Origin: Helopsaltes ochotensis
Taxonomy: Eukaryota; Chordata; Aves; Passeriformes; Locustellidae
Length of the DNA: 64,000 nucleotides
NCBI GenBank assembly: GCA_013400155.1
Contig: VXBM01000001.1
Location: 4,854,515 to 4,918,514, forward strand
Direction: 5' to 3'
Below, one piece after another: positions 50,401-62,959 of this stretch. The notes beneath the pieces are model-generated. The model worked only from the letters and a program-made list of their open reading frames with translations. It made no database searches and was not told the DNA's origin. The translations under genes and the position numbers were made by a program. The first letter of the stretch is position 1. The number at the start of each line of letters is the position of its first letter.

Positions 50401-53400
50401 CCCAGTAACACACTGGTACAACTTCACACTCAGAATTAAAGTACTGATTTAGAGACAGGATTGGGAGACTTGATAATCATTCCCACTGAAGCTTTTAGTC
50501 TAAAATAGGTATCACACAAGAAACTTTAATTAAAAAGTTAGCATTTTGCAGCACTGGAGAAACTGTTAATCACTAAATTATTTCCTGAGGAAAACTACTG
50601 AGATACTTCAATTACAGGTATCAAAGGCTAATGAGGTAGCAGTACTACTGGAGAGAAGCAGCTAAAAAGCACACCCACGAAATTCTACGTTATCAAACAC
50701 GTTATGGTGGTATTTATTATGAAACTGACCAAGTGAAAATAAACTATATGGTCTTTTAATTGCAATATGTGCAGATCAGTGTGCAATCTAAACCTATGTG
50801 GCATAAAACAGCAAAGCTACAAGACAAGTCAATTTATTGCACGTTATTATCTGGTAAACTTGCCAGTACTATCAAATATTATCTAACAAAATTATGTCAA
50901 AAAGCAGCAGAAGTAGCACCAAGAAGAAATGTAACCTAAAATGAAAGACAGCATTACCTTTTCCTGAAATTACTTCTTTCTCATGTCGCCATCTAAATCC
51001 AAACTGTTAAGATAAGAACCAAAATTAAGTTGTGAATAGTCAACATATTAAGCCCTGTAATGACTAATTTCAGTTGACTGATGTAAATGGCTCATCCATT
51101 TAGTTCTGATCCGGAAAATTTTAATTTTTTCTCTTTTAATTAAAAAATATCTCTCTGCCTCTGCTTGCCAGAATGGTATTTTTTACATAAAAATACTTGA
51201 AATGTTTTTATTTTTATAGGAAGGCCTCCATGCTGAAACACAATTACAAAAGCAAACACACTTAACATTTCCAAGTAGAAGACAAGTTGACCTAGAAATC
51301 TGGAAATAAAAACAAAATAATAAAATGTATTTTATTTAATGACCAGGTGTCAAACAGATTTCATTTCTTAGTAAATAGGAGACACTTCCAATCTGTTAAG
51401 CTACAAAACAAAGTACAGAGACAGCAAATAAGAAATTCTCTAGGAAAATAAGACAACAAAGGGAACGTTTCCAGTTCAGTGCATATCAACGTAAAACTTA
51501 AATGCAGAACACCCTCCTGTGCTGCACTGCAAAGCTGACAATAGAATTGAACTATCTGACAATACAGACGGTCGTCAGCCTCAAAGTTTGCAGACAAGAT
51601 GCACTGAAGGTTCAAAGACAACCTTGACCTAGAAAATTCTTACCTAGGGAAAATGTCAGGAGTACCAGACCCAGCACAAGCAAGAGCTGTCAGAACACTC
51701 TCCCACTGTCTCTACGTAGCCTCACACCAGAGGTTTACACTGACATTTCCGATTAAAAGGACACATGAGTGAAGACCAAGCCAGACTGGTCATCAGCAGG
51801 TGAAGCAGCCTGGGAGCAAGAAGGGTGAGTGGGTCTCCAGCTCTGGCTGTGAGAGCACTGTGAATCTCTAGGGATGAGAGGACAGGAGCCCCAGCCACGT
51901 TTGTGTGTGTGAGTGAGAAAAACAGTCTAGACCAGCAACTGGAATGTGCCTGTGGCCTCAGGGATGCATATATCTTGGGGCTTCTTACTGTTTTCTTCTG
52001 AGCTTTGGTCTTTGAGAAGGTGGTTCTCCTTATTTTTCAGATTCTCAAAGGAGATGCTCCCATGAAACTGGTCCTTACCATTATCCAGTAAAACAGTGGT
52101 TTATTTCAGAAGAAAAGTTCTTGAAAAGATCTGAGGTACAATCTCTATGCAGAGATCTTTAGAAAAATTATCCAGCTAGAAGATTTTGGCCAGGAGCAGA
52201 ACAATTACAGCTGTCAAAAGACAGATGAGCACGTATGTGCAAGTCTCAATCTGTGCAATACGTGTATTTAAAACATCACAGAAAACTGACCTCCAACTTT
52301 TGCTTTGACACCAAGCACAATACAGAATCACAGAATCAAAGAACAGGTCAGGTTGGAAGGCACCTCAACAGACCAGCAGGTTCAATCTTCCATGGGGAAG
52401 GGAGTCCAAGTGAGATAATCTATCACCCTGGGCAATTGCATCTGAAAAACCTCCAACAATGGAGATTCCACTGTGCCACTGGGGAGGTTGTTCCAGCGAC
52501 TGAATGTTCTCACTAGAACAGAATTTCTTTCTTATATCAAGATGAAGCATCAACATGTATCATGCAAAAGGCCAACTAGCTGAGAAGCTTATTATCTACC
52601 TCTCATAGCACCAGCACTGCAAAATAGAAGGCACAGGGGGCTAAAGATATGCAGCTTCCAGTTTCTGGAAATGCAGAAAAAAAATTAAGGCAGAAAAAAC
52701 CTGAAAGCACACACTATATTCCATCAGTGCAAATGGGATGAGCAGCTTATTTAAGACTTCCAAGAAAAAAGCCTGCTTTGAAATACTTCTGTACCAAACA
52801 CGGGCATGGATAAATCAGTCACTGAGAAAAATCTCGTATTTTTTTCTATTTTTCCAAGAATTTCTAAGAAAGGACTTCCATATGATCAGAACGTATTTGA
52901 GAACAGAAAGCATATATGTTTTACAAATTGCATGACACAGCAGTTATGCTGACCTGGCAATTCCAAAAATATAGGTAATGACTTAGGAGCATAAATGAGA
53001 ACAGAGCGTGACCTCAAAGTTAGGATAGACACACTTGAAGTCTGACAGGGAAATACTGTTCACACAACAAAACACACACAAAAAAAATCTGGGCCAGAAC
53101 AGAAGTCTCCCACAAAAGACAGCAAACATATGGAAACTTGGCAGAGTAGGGAGAGAAACAAAAATCTGTAAGCATGCTCAAGGGAAATAAGCTGGGGGGA
53201 TGGGGGGATGGAGCAGACATTGAGGGCTATGAAATAGCTACAGGAAAATAAAATCAAATTTACTCAAAAATGGAGGGAAGGCATCTTCAGCATTTTTGGT
53301 TTTGTTGATTTTAATTACGTTTTTGCATTTTACTGTCCCAATTGCCTTTAGATGACTGCCATCTTTTCTTCCTAATACAGCTAAGCCCAGTCCTTGCAAG

Positions 53401-56400
53401 TATTTATCAGTGAATGTAATTTTCGATACTATAAATAGTTGAAAAGAACTATATAGGCTGGGTTACTATGTGCTAGAAACACCGAGACACATCTGAGTTC
53501 AGCACCAGTCTTTGAAAAATCACAATAGAAAATTCATGTATACTCTTTGACTAAGAAGTTAGTCAGCCAAAAACTTGGAAAAAATAAAGGCTGTTCCAGT
53601 TAAGAAGAAAACCTGGTGCTGGAATTGGGCTGTTTCTTTTAAGAAATTCTATTTATTTACAAGGCACATACAAATCCTGTTTCCACAAACAGAAAAGAAC
53701 AACCAGCAAAAGATGCTGCTTTCAAATAAGACTTTTCCAAAATTGTTTCTGCCAGCATTCAAGTACAAAACTCTTTTTAGACTTTTTTTTTTAACAGTAA
53801 CATTCCATACGTTTTTAGGCTTCATCTACTGCTCCTCTCCAAGCAACCTCTCCAGCCTTCCTTCTTTAACCCCTTTGCATTTTCTGCTTTTCACACACAA
53901 TGTACCTCTTCATAAAACATCATCTTGCAGAAATGTTCCTTTTCCCACAGAAGCACATTTTTGAGGCAGTGACAATGCTTGGATTCAAACTGCTGCTTAT
54001 TAAGTAACTTGACAAATTCTCACAACTCCCTTTCTATGGAAGGGGTACTAACATTCTGGTTTTACAACATATTTGCAATCACAAGGCAATTTTTAAAAAG
54101 GCTATACTTCAAAACCCAAGATGATTTACACTAAGGAAAGATACCTTATTCTCTTTGTATCTGCTGAGATCTGCTATACAGTATTCTTTGAACAATTTGT
54201 CATAATACTTCTTTGCAAGCCTCTTCTCCCTAAAATAAAAAGGTTTATTTTTTATTAAATATAGAAGACAAGTTAATTCACTTTAGATTGCAATGACATT
54301 AGCAAGACAAAGACATATTTTTTCAGTGAAAGAACACAAGTTTTAGACCTTGAAATGCAACAGATATACAGTCATTAAACTAAGGAGCAATTTCCATAAA
54401 ACTAGAAAAATAAATACAATATAAATCCATTGTACATATTAAACGGTATTTTTTCGAACTCTGCTTTCTTCAGAGTTTTTGAACAATCATTTGGATCTCA
54501 GAGAATCACTATTATTTATTAGTTCTTTCTGTCATCAGTTCATATTGGTATTTTAGCAATATTACAATATGAAAGACCTTCTAATGGTCTTTCATTTTCA
54601 AATGCATCACCAAGTATACACAGTAATGCTTAATTAGTAAGGGAAACCACAAATTTAGTACAAGTGACCTAAAAATAACACATCCTGTAACAGTTTCAGG
54701 TACCAATTCATGTCTGCTTCATCTTCTTCATTCCACAGGAATCTATGATTTTCTCTAATAACATCAAGATCCGTCTTGTCATTTGCTCTATAAAAGAACA
54801 CACCCATTTTTAGTACAATGTAACATTAAAATGAAAATCCATCAAATAATAATTTGGCAAGCATCAATATTTTACAGTTCTGATCTCTACCTCACAGCAC
54901 ATTTCTATGAAATAAACTATCAAAAATGTATCGCCTGGCATACCTGTTCCCAAATAAAAAAACTCATGGTGGAAAATGGCCACTGAACTTGTGATGACTT
55001 TACCCTGTCTGAAAACACTTTTTATACTCTTTATTGAAGACAGTGATGTTAAAAGGCAGTTATAGATAGCTCTAAAGAAGTTATTATTCTGGACAATGGA
55101 TAGGAATTCTGCACATTCAGAAGTATTTCAGATTGTTATTTTGAAGATACTGACAGATATTTCTCAATGTACCCTTTATTAATGATCACCTGTCATCCTT
55201 TCTTTTACATAACAAAACAAAAATAATTCAGCTCATGGTAAATTCTTACCTAAAAATAAGAAAACAAAATGAAACAAGGCAGTTTTGTGTTTGGGTATTT
55301 CCAATTACTGTAGTTACCATTTCTGACTAAAATAATTAGTATTTTGATACACAGCTACATGCGTCTCTGCCCCCAAAGCTGTAATATACATTTAACAGCT
55401 TTACATAACGGGAGCTTTAAGGTCAGGAGGGGAAAGGTTGCAAACAGGTCTCACCCAGATCTTCGGAAATCCTCTATTTTGCCACCATAGTATAAAATGT
55501 AGTCATGCACAAACTTTTTGTGTCTTTCATACTGAATAAAGCAATTAAGGATTGTTTCAGAACTTATTTCCTTTTACCACAGTTTAAAACCAAGAAAACC
55601 CAACCAAAGTCTTTTTATATATTTAAGAGAAAGACTTTTCTTCTCACAAACAGTTCAGCAATTTCCAAAAAAAAAAAAAAAAAGAATGGAATTAATTAGG
55701 AACTTAATAACCTCTCACAGAAGCTAATTTCTAAATACAGGAATTCAAGACAATTTCATCTTTAAAACATCATTCATCATTTATAAAACTGTCTTCCTTT
55801 ATCAAAGATACTCTGTATGCATACACACAGAAACTCACTTCATTTTTTCAGCTGTGATTTAGACAACAGCTGCTTTGTACTGCAGTTTTGTTTAAAACAA
55901 GTTTGTACTTTTCTATTATAAAAACAGTCTGGCTACTAAAATGGAACAATTTGTTACATTTTTACCACCAACATACAAATAAAAGTTGTATGTTTGAGTT
56001 TGGAAATGAAAGTCATGGAAAAATATGTAATGCTTCTTAGAACACTTTGGCCTCAGTGTGAGGCCAAAATAGAAACATAATTTAAAACACATTTGTATCA
56101 TAATTTGCAAAATATGTAACTACTTATTCAGAAAATAAGTGTCTTCATGAATAAAAACTTTATATATGGCTTCCTTAAAAGATTTTCAATTAACTTTTAT
56201 CTTAACAGCAAAAAGAAGCTCCTCTGAAAAATGATTCAGTATCTAGTGTTGCATTGTCACTGAGAAATCCCAGTATTTTATCATAATGGATAACCTGTGC
56301 CCCATCTTCAAACATGAAAAATTAAACAGAAGGATACAGCATCCATCGATATCAAGTGAAATCTTCTTTTTCTTGCTTCTTCCCTGTTAACAACAAACAC

Positions 56401-58609
56401 GTTCCAGTGAAAACTATCTTTCCATTAAGAGTAAAATGTCTCACAAAAGCAATATATAAAAGATACCTATCACATTCTTCAGCTGCAAATTGTCTGTGAA
56501 CCACACTGCCTTGTTTTGGTTTTTGGAATGGCTTTATCAGAAGGGCATCTTCCTGTATTCTAAAGGTGGGAAAAAGGAAGGAAAGTTAGTCAAGAACTTT
56601 TCATAATAAAATCCTCATATGCTAAACCTTGCACTATCCTGAGTAACAAAAACTGTTACATTGCTATTTTCGAAAAAAATGAAAAACTTCAGAACCAACA
56701 TCAGCTTGGACTTTACCTCAGTTGCAGAACAAAATCAGAAAGGCATTTGCTTCCAGCTGGCATTTAAAGTCAATTGCTTAAAACAATAATTTATAACATT
56801 TGTTTTTATTAATATTATCACTATAGAACCACAATGATACAACTTGGAAGATTTCTCAGATTCACTCTGACATTTAAAGTTCTTTACAAATCTCAGCTAC
56901 AGCAAAGTAGGAACAGGAAGGACAGTGCATTCACTGAAAGAGAGTGACTGGCAGTAACCCTATTCCACCCTTTCAGGCCAATGTCTCAACACCTCATTAA
57001 ACAGCTCTGCCTCTTGTAGTGCAATCACCAGAATCACAAATTTAAAAGTCAATTACCATGTAATGAACCGTACTTGTCAGTAGGCAGCAAAAATTACTTT
57101 TAGAGCTCAACAAAGTAATAAAAAGTTAAATATATACATTTTAGCTAGTAAAAGCTATATTTAGTTAATTTCATTCATAAACTGAGGTGAAGAAAATATT
57201 TTTTCCCATAATTGTCAGCGGGTGGAAAGGATGGAAATCAGAAACCTGAAGCAAGCAAGCCAGGGAATTTGCTTCTAGCTATGGAATAGAGGAGCCTAGA
57301 AACTTAAGGTACCATTTACTCAAAAGGATCTGTAAGCACAAAATCCTCATAACAAGGGCCTATAAAACAGCAATTTGGAGAGAACTTAAGACCACTATTT
57401 TCCTTAAAGTGAAAATAAATACCATGACAGAACAAGAAAAGGAACCCACATAAGAGCCCTACTGGGAATCAGCAGTGCTGTGCCAGAACAAGGATAATGA
57501 TGGTATTTTTGAAAGGCTCCTGATGGTTAGTTAATATTCCACCTAGAAAGTGCAATGGTAGAATGTGCAATGGCATCTAAAGAAAATGAACAAAACTAGT
57601 CACTATTTTAATGGAGAACAGCTATATTTATAAAATAAATGAAGTGGCACAATGCTTGCTATTATTCCACAGATTAAAACATGATTTTTTTTTCCCAGAA
57701 TGCAATCAGACACTACAAAATCCATTCTTTCAATTCTTCTATAAAGGAAAAATATGCAAGAGTCTTAGGAAAGTTTCCAGAAAGCCTTCTGAAATAAAGT
57801 CCAATAAAAGAGCAAGGGAGAGACAGGAAAAAGTAAGGAAAGTATATGCAAAATGTAGGCCAAATGTTCAGTATGGTGCAGAAAGTGTCAAGGAACTACA
57901 GTACAAAAGCAAAATAAATACATAAATAAAAAAAATCTTTACAATACAGTCAGATCTGACTACAAAATTCTAGGTCACCAACTGTGCAAACCACTGAAAG
58001 TATTGGCCAAGGTCATCTCAAATAAGAGATGTGCAGGTACCTATCAAGGATTGATCACAACACATTTTACCAATTCCCAGATCTCTTCACATATTAAATA
58101 ATAAAGAAATATCAGTTCTTCGCTTTATATCTCTATGTGCTTTTTATCTACAAAGCCTGCTACCAATTGGCCTTTTTTGTCTTGCTCTCCTAGCAGTTCC
58201 ATTTTTCCTGATGGATCACAGTGGTATGAACAGTGCTGCCAAAACCCAGCAGTGGATACTAATGCTTGGAAAAACAAAACACTCTGCTCCAAGAACTGAG
58301 GGGCAAATATACACCAGATGGAGATGGCAGAACAGACCTTAATCAGCTGCCCCTAGGAGATGACAAGCTTTGGCAAGCTTGAGATGAAGAGATGCGAAAA
58401 TCAAAGAGATTGGTTTTTTCAAAAACCATTTCAACACCAGACCTTACATGCAACAGCATCATCTTCTATGCACACTAAGAGGCCATTTGTAGAAAATACA
58501 TAATTCAAAGTGTTAATTCTGTACTACATTACCTTTTAGTCTTTTGCAGAGACTTCTCTCCACTCTCCTCATCACTAAAATCAGAATCATAGCCTCCATG
58601 GCCATGTGC
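44405..58609 (-). CDS. FRA10AC1: FRA10AC1 nuclear protein (13 exons; start codon exon missing)
   Basis: Orthologue of the human gene whose 5' CGG repeat is the folate-sensitive fragile site FRA10A. The protein is nuclear and has been linked to late spliceosomes; its biochemical role is not settled. The minus-strand exons join in frame to 318 residues plus stop, beginning AHGHGGYDSDFSDEESGEK, where human starts MHGHGGYDSDF. Visible features, counting from that Ala: a conserved core with MDAYERHKKFVHDYILYYGG (about 70-89) and ENHRFLWNEEDEADMNWEKR; a probable zinc-binding pair CGNKHC (174-179) and CPEC (210-213); a Lys-rich segment (about 223-263) likely acting as nuclear localisation signal; an acidic Ser/Asp stretch; and the conserved C-terminal EEFDEYFQDLFL. 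No in-frame ATG lies in the first exon seen, so the start is in an upstream exon, probably in or near the N gap. Confidence 0.95.
44887..44971 (-). CDS. FRA10AC1: FRA10AC1 exon 13
   Basis: Completes Asp277, then SDNSNTEDGPSKADFWKG to ANEKS plus two bases. 85 bases, acceptor ttttcaacag, donor gttagt. Confidence 0.93.
46245..46283 (-). CDS. FRA10AC1: FRA10AC1 exon 12 (acidic)
   Basis: Completes Asp264, then QVSSDDSDSSDK plus one base. 39 bases, acceptor tctttacag, donor gtaaag. Confidence 0.9.
46891..47015 (-). CDS. FRA10AC1: FRA10AC1 exon 11 (Lys-rich)
   Basis: Completes Arg222, then RKEVKTCKKRGTAAQ to the KKKSKKKTHK run. 125 bases, acceptor ttttttaaag, donor gtaaat. Very basic, a likely nuclear localisation segment. 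Confidence 0.94.
47457..47499 (-). CDS. FRA10AC1: FRA10AC1 exon 10 (second zinc knuckle)
   Basis: Completes Arg208, then LCPECSHKLNFHH plus two bases. CPEC is the second probable zinc pair. 43 bases, acceptor ctttttcag, donor gtaatg. Confidence 0.96.
48183..48296 (-). CDS. FRA10AC1: FRA10AC1 exon 9 (first zinc knuckle)
   Basis: Completes Gly170, then QFSCGNKHCDENEGLKSWE to NALVKL plus one base. Contains the CxxxxC pair. 114 bases, acceptor tctttacag, donor gtaagt. Confidence 0.96.
48297..50957 (-). other. FRA10AC1: FRA10AC1 intron 8
   Basis: A 2.66 kb intron. A small CpG-bearing patch near 49680-49760 stands out from AT-rich surroundings. No gene is supported. Confidence 0.7.
50958..51003 (-). 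CDS. FRA10AC1: FRA10AC1 exon 8
   Basis: FGFRWRHEKEVISGK plus one base. 46 bases, acceptor tcttaacag, donor gtaatg. It lies 3.1 kb from exon 7 and is too short for ORF-length detection. Confidence 0.95.
51004..54144 (-). other. FRA10AC1: FRA10AC1 intron 7
   Basis: A 3.1 kb intron containing an antisense CR1 3' fragment (52321-52575). Other open frames in it have no recognisable homology. Confidence 0.75.
52321..52575 (-). mobile_element. CR1 LINE 3' fragment, antisense
   Basis: Begins with tacagaatcacagaatca, the reverse complement of the CR1 terminal repeat, then aggttggaaggcacctcaac and the gaggttgttccagcgactga region. Truncated at 5'; in FRA10AC1 it runs in the same strand sense as the gene. 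Confidence 0.9.
54145..54229 (-). CDS. FRA10AC1: FRA10AC1 exon 7
   Basis: Completes Trp126, then EKRLAKKYYDKLFKEYC to RYKENK. 85 bases, acceptor tattttag, donor gtatct. Confidence 0.96.
54704..54787 (-). CDS. FRA10AC1: FRA10AC1 exon 6
   Basis: Completes Gly98, then ANDKTDLDVIRENHRFLWN to EADMN plus two bases. 84 bases, acceptor cttttatag, donor gtacct (weak). Confidence 0.95.
55455..55531 (-). CDS. FRA10AC1: FRA10AC1 exon 5
   Basis: YERHKKFVHDYILYYGGK to DFRRS plus two bases. 77 bases, acceptor tttattcag, donor gtgaga. Confidence 0.95.
56046..56068. repeat. Inverted repeat with 10-base arms
   Basis: tttggcctca and its exact reverse complement separated by three bases, in FRA10AC1 intron 4 or its neighbours (between exons 5 and 4). 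Confidence 0.75.
56338..56383 (-). CDS. FRA10AC1: FRA10AC1 exon 4
   Basis: Completes Arg57, then EEARKRRFHLISMDA. 46 bases, acceptor ttgttaacag, donor gtatcc. Intron 3 is only 83 bases. Confidence 0.93.
56467..56559 (-). CDS. FRA10AC1: FRA10AC1 exon 3
   Basis: Completes Arg26, then IQEDALLIKPFQKPKQG to AAEECD. 93 bases, acceptor cacctttag, donor gtatct. Confidence 0.95.
56560..58532 (-). other. FRA10AC1: FRA10AC1 intron 2
   Basis: A 1.97 kb intron. The 104-codon open frame at 57611-57925 shows no family match. Nothing else recognised. Confidence 0.7.
58533..58609 (-). CDS. FRA10AC1: FRA10AC1 exon 2 (first exon found)
   Basis: AHGHGGYDSDFSDEESGEK to QKTK plus two bases. 77 bases, acceptor ttattttcag, donor gtaatg. 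The ATGs inside it are out of frame, so translation must start upstream, for example if exon 1 ends in ATG. Confidence 0.93.
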
Positions 58610-59109
58610 CTGAAAATAACAGACCGGTCAATATATCTGCTAATGTAATATGGATATGGTATAATTACAAATCAGTACTGTCCATCATGCATAAATAAAA
58701 GACAGAAAGACAGAGCAAGCAAACAAGTGCAAATTCTCACATGTCTAAGCCAAACAAAATTCCACAGACAATGCAGTGTATACTCCAGATAATACAGGGC
58801 AAGATCACTTTGCAAAATAGATCACTTTATAAATTATTTATATGCATATGTCCTCATATTTAATCTTCACATAGATGCAGCAAACTAAAAGTATGATAAA
58901 TGCCTTGGGTTTTTATTTTCTAAAAAATGTAATGTTTGTAAGACAAAGGTATTGTTGCCCTGATTTTTGCAGCCTTTCTGATGTGTTTCTTAGCTTTTAG
59001 AATGGAGTCAGAATTCTCAATGTTTAGGCAGTGCTTTGCTATTCCCACGCTGGTGTATCTGTAAGATAAGGTTTGTTTTGGGAAATGGATTGGTAAACAT
59101 CACATACCT

Positions 59110-60410
59110 TTAGATGCAAATTGTACTGACTGACCGTCAGCTGGGCCAGTTGGAGATGAGAGGTGTTCACCTTCTCATCCAATCCCTGGCATGGACCTGC
59201 GGTCTACTTAAGAAAGAAAGAATAAACAAAGGCCCTCTTTTGGGTCCTTCTCCTCATCGAGTGTCCTGTGTGGTCCTTGCTAAGCTGAACAGCCCACAGG
59301 TATCTTCCCCAGGAGCTAGTCTTTCAGGGAGCTGGAGGACAGCAAGTGATATGTCCACATTATAAATGCAGGAAAATGGGAATAGAAGTTTATTGGGCTG
59401 TGATGCAGCAATTTAGATCATTAACTCTTACACTGGTAACTGGAAATCTGATTGAAGCAATAATGAAAATGCAAAACAACAATATGCCTGCAAAACTGTA
59501 TCGCCTCATCAGCACAACATTCCTACCAGAAAATGAAACCTTTTCCACACACTTTGGGACTACAATGTCAAATTATTGCATCGAAGAAAACCAAAAAATC
59601 CATACTTGCAATGTTTGCAAATGACCAAGCACTGAGTGATGCCCAGATCTATCACCTCCATTTTTCAAGGCACAGTTCCATGTTCAATTCCTTCAGGAGA
59701 TGCAATGGCTGAAGTAGAACCCATCTCCTCTCCCTCACTCCTTCTCTGGTACCTTCCTTCCAGTTACAGTTGTGAAACTACACGTGAACCAGATCAAACT
59801 CACCCAAATTACAAAGGAACCTATGCAAAAAAAGATTATTTTAACCCAGATAAGTTTCCTTACAGTTTGTCCTGAGCCCCCACAACCTACACCAGCCAGC
59901 TGAAGGGGCAGCACAGGGAGAGAGCAGCCAAGCTGGCCACCATGTAAACCAGCATCGACTCCAAACAAGCTTTTACACAACTGAGGTCAAACCAAGAGGT
60001 ATGGTTACTAATATAGCTGCATGTAGAAAGATTCCACACACACTACCGAAGTATCTTGGTAAGTGAGACTGTGGATAAGAAAGGACAATGGGTTAGAGAA
60101 CAAGCGTGTTTGATTCAGCTCATTCTTACATTACCTACAGTTATACTCCTCAGCCAAAAAGCTGAGAAAAACAAAATCTGAAAGAAAGACACAACTCCTC
60201 AGGATGATTTTGATGAGGTGCCTTCTCTTGATGCAAATGCCTTGCAGAAATGCCATGCTGAAGAGTCAGCTGTATCCTCTACTGACACCAACAACTGGTT
60301 TGTATCGTGCACAGTATGTAAAACACTACTTTCTCATACTGACAGTGAAACATTCTTTTCAAGATTTTTAAAAATCCTTTACTATTATTATTACCATTTT
60401 AACAAATAAA
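59110..60410 (+). other. Unidentified patchwork of open frames in FRA10AC1 intron 1
   Basis: Four plus-strand open frames of 63-92 codons follow closely (59114-59365, 59346-59624, 59636-59875, 60218-60409) in different frames. This is what a frameshifted old pseudogene or an eroded mobile element might look like, but no domain or family was recognised. The minus strand across it encodes nothing obvious. It could also be chance in less AT-rich DNA. Confidence 0.25.
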
Positions 60411-62940
60411 TACTGTAATGATCCTCGCACTCTTCTGGATGTTTCTGAAGAACCCATACCTCCTCTACACATATATATTTCAACAAAAGCAAATCAAAAA
60501 ACTTTTCTGAACTATTTTCTATTTCCCAGGAGACATAAAAATTGTTCATTACCAAACAAAACAGAAACAAACGAAAAAAACAAACTCCCCCAAACAAAAC
60601 AAACAAAACCCCAAACCAAATAAACAAGTGCAGCAGATGTCTGCTGTAAACCATCCTCACGCACTGGCAAAAAAGCAGCAATTATGTAGTCTCATAGCTA
60701 GGTGGTTTTAGTAGCCAGCCTGTCACTACTTTTGTTAATGAAGTTTATATGGTCTTTAGAAAAGTCTGAACACTCTATGAGTATGCAGCAAATATATTTA
60801 TACTTGGCCCCTAAATTCAAAAATTATCATGCTAATCTAAGAATGTTTTAAATGGCATTAGTAATGCTTCTCAAATGAACATTGAGAGCTTCCTTCACAC
60901 TCAAAAGGGAAGAAAGTCCCGGACAACACCATGAGCATGAAAGACTGATGGAGTACTGAAACAGGCAAGAAAAGGAAAACTCAAATGAAAGGAGATTTTC
61001 ACAAAGCAGTAGCCCTTGGATGATGTACCCCAGGAAAGAAATAGACATCCTCACTAATCAGCTCTCAAGTGATTCCAGGAATGATTCAAATAAAAGAAAA
61101 AAAGATGCAGAAAAGCTGCTCCAACAGAGTCACACTGTAGGGCTCTCAGAAGCTGATGACTGCCTTTTGTAAAGCTGATTGTGAATATAAGGGCAAGTAT
61201 GGCTAGGGACTAGACTGCTCTTCCAACAGGAAAGCTCTTCACAGCTTCAGACGTTCCTCTGAATCGTTACAATACCTCACAGGATAAATTCAGAGCGGAA
61301 AAGAACACAACCCATGACTGATGTCCTGACACTTCTGGATCACTCCGCTGTTGAAGGCGACAGCAGGATGGACCGGTACTGCACTGGTGCTGGGTTTGAC
61401 AGCAGCAGCTCCAGCAGTGCTGGACCAACCTCACAGACTGGGACTGAATGATTTCTAACCTGACACCTTAGGATGATTCCAAGATGACCTGAATTTTGGT
61501 AAAAGATACCTAGTTCATTTCATGAACTCCATCAAAGAACCTCATTGATAAACGAATCTTGCCTTTTTGGTAGGACAATGTAAATGGACACCTACTTAAT
61601 AATGTAAAATTTCATAACAGACTTCTCCCCTTCTGCACAAAAAAAAAGAAAAAAAACCAATCCCAGATAAGGAATATATGTTTAATATTTAACTGTAGAA
61701 ATAAAGGAGCAGATACCAAAGCTTTGTGCCCAGCCTAGCAGACGTAGACATGGATAAGCATAATCATCAACAAAATTTAAATCAACTACTTTCACTATTT
61801 AATAAATAAACCCCTTAAATATAACTTTGCTTTGATGGAATTTGTCAGACTCAGAATGCTTCTAGTAAATCGTTAATACAAATACCAAGTGTTTTATCAA
61901 AACATGAACCTGAAAGCTATGTTACTGAAATGGTACAGGGTATTTTGCTGTTGCACCAGCAAAATTTGAAATTTTTTTTCCAAACAACAAAACAAATTGA
62001 AACCACAAAATTAAAATAAGCACAAATATGTTTTGGGGTACATTTAGCTCACATTTAAGTAATTCAAACATCTTGGATTACTTAATAAAGAAATGTGGAA
62101 ACAGAACAGAGCCCACTAAACTCTCAACTCCTAAAACTCACACAAAACACAGTAAATGCATGAACACTGTACACAACTGATGTCTGACTGAGACACCAAT
62201 ACTTGATGTCAATACAGGCACTACAAACTGCCCAGCACTGCATTTACAGCAGGTATTTGCATCCAGAGAACGCACCTTCTTTAAGCCTCTCTAATGGGGT
62301 AAACACACACACTGGTGAAATGGACACATCGCAGTTCCTGCTGACTTCTGACCACAACATGTGGCTGAACACAAAACAACAGTCAAAAAGAAGAAAAAAA
62401 AGCAAAACAACCCTATAAAATATTCCCAACTGGTGGTTCCTGACCTCAGGCCCAGTCTCGCCACTGCCCTCATAAACATCGCTCCCATCCTTCCCTTTAT
62501 CTGCCCAGCACGCGGGGCTGTGGCCGTGTCTGCTCACAGCCCAGACGAGGCCCAGAACAGGTCCGAGTGCTCCTTTGAGTATCAACTATTTGGGGAGGGT
62601 CTGAGGGACGCACTGGATCTATAAAAGGACTTGAGGAGTCATCCTCGATGGATAAACGGATGCTGTGTGGAAGGTCAGAATGCTTCACTGCAACATGCTC
62701 TTCCCACCTTGATGTTGCCTATGAAGCTTTGCCAGCCCCACTTGGGGAAAAAAAAAACCTGAGACTAAGTACAACTAGCTTTAAATCTATTCTTCCTGGC
62801 AAAACCTATTACAAGGACTGCCTGCATATACTGTACAGTGAGCGGCCTAACAAAAAGAAAAGGCACTCACAAGATACTGCCCCCTTATTACAACTATGAA
62901 AGAAAAAGTCCGAGTGAAAGGTAGGTAACAGCAGACCACG
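60411..62940. other. FRA10AC1: FRA10AC1 intron 1, promoter-proximal part
   Basis: Contains an A/C-rich stretch near 60540-60630, an unidentified GC-richer patch near 61320-61450, and another near 62440-62640. No gene is supported. Confidence 0.5.
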
Positions 62941-62959
62941 AAATCGAGGATCAGAGCTT

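Noticed and set aside
62625..62660. Possible CR1 similarity (ggacttgaggagtcatcctc)
   Set aside because: Only about 30 bases resemble the CR1 coding region; flanks do not continue the match.
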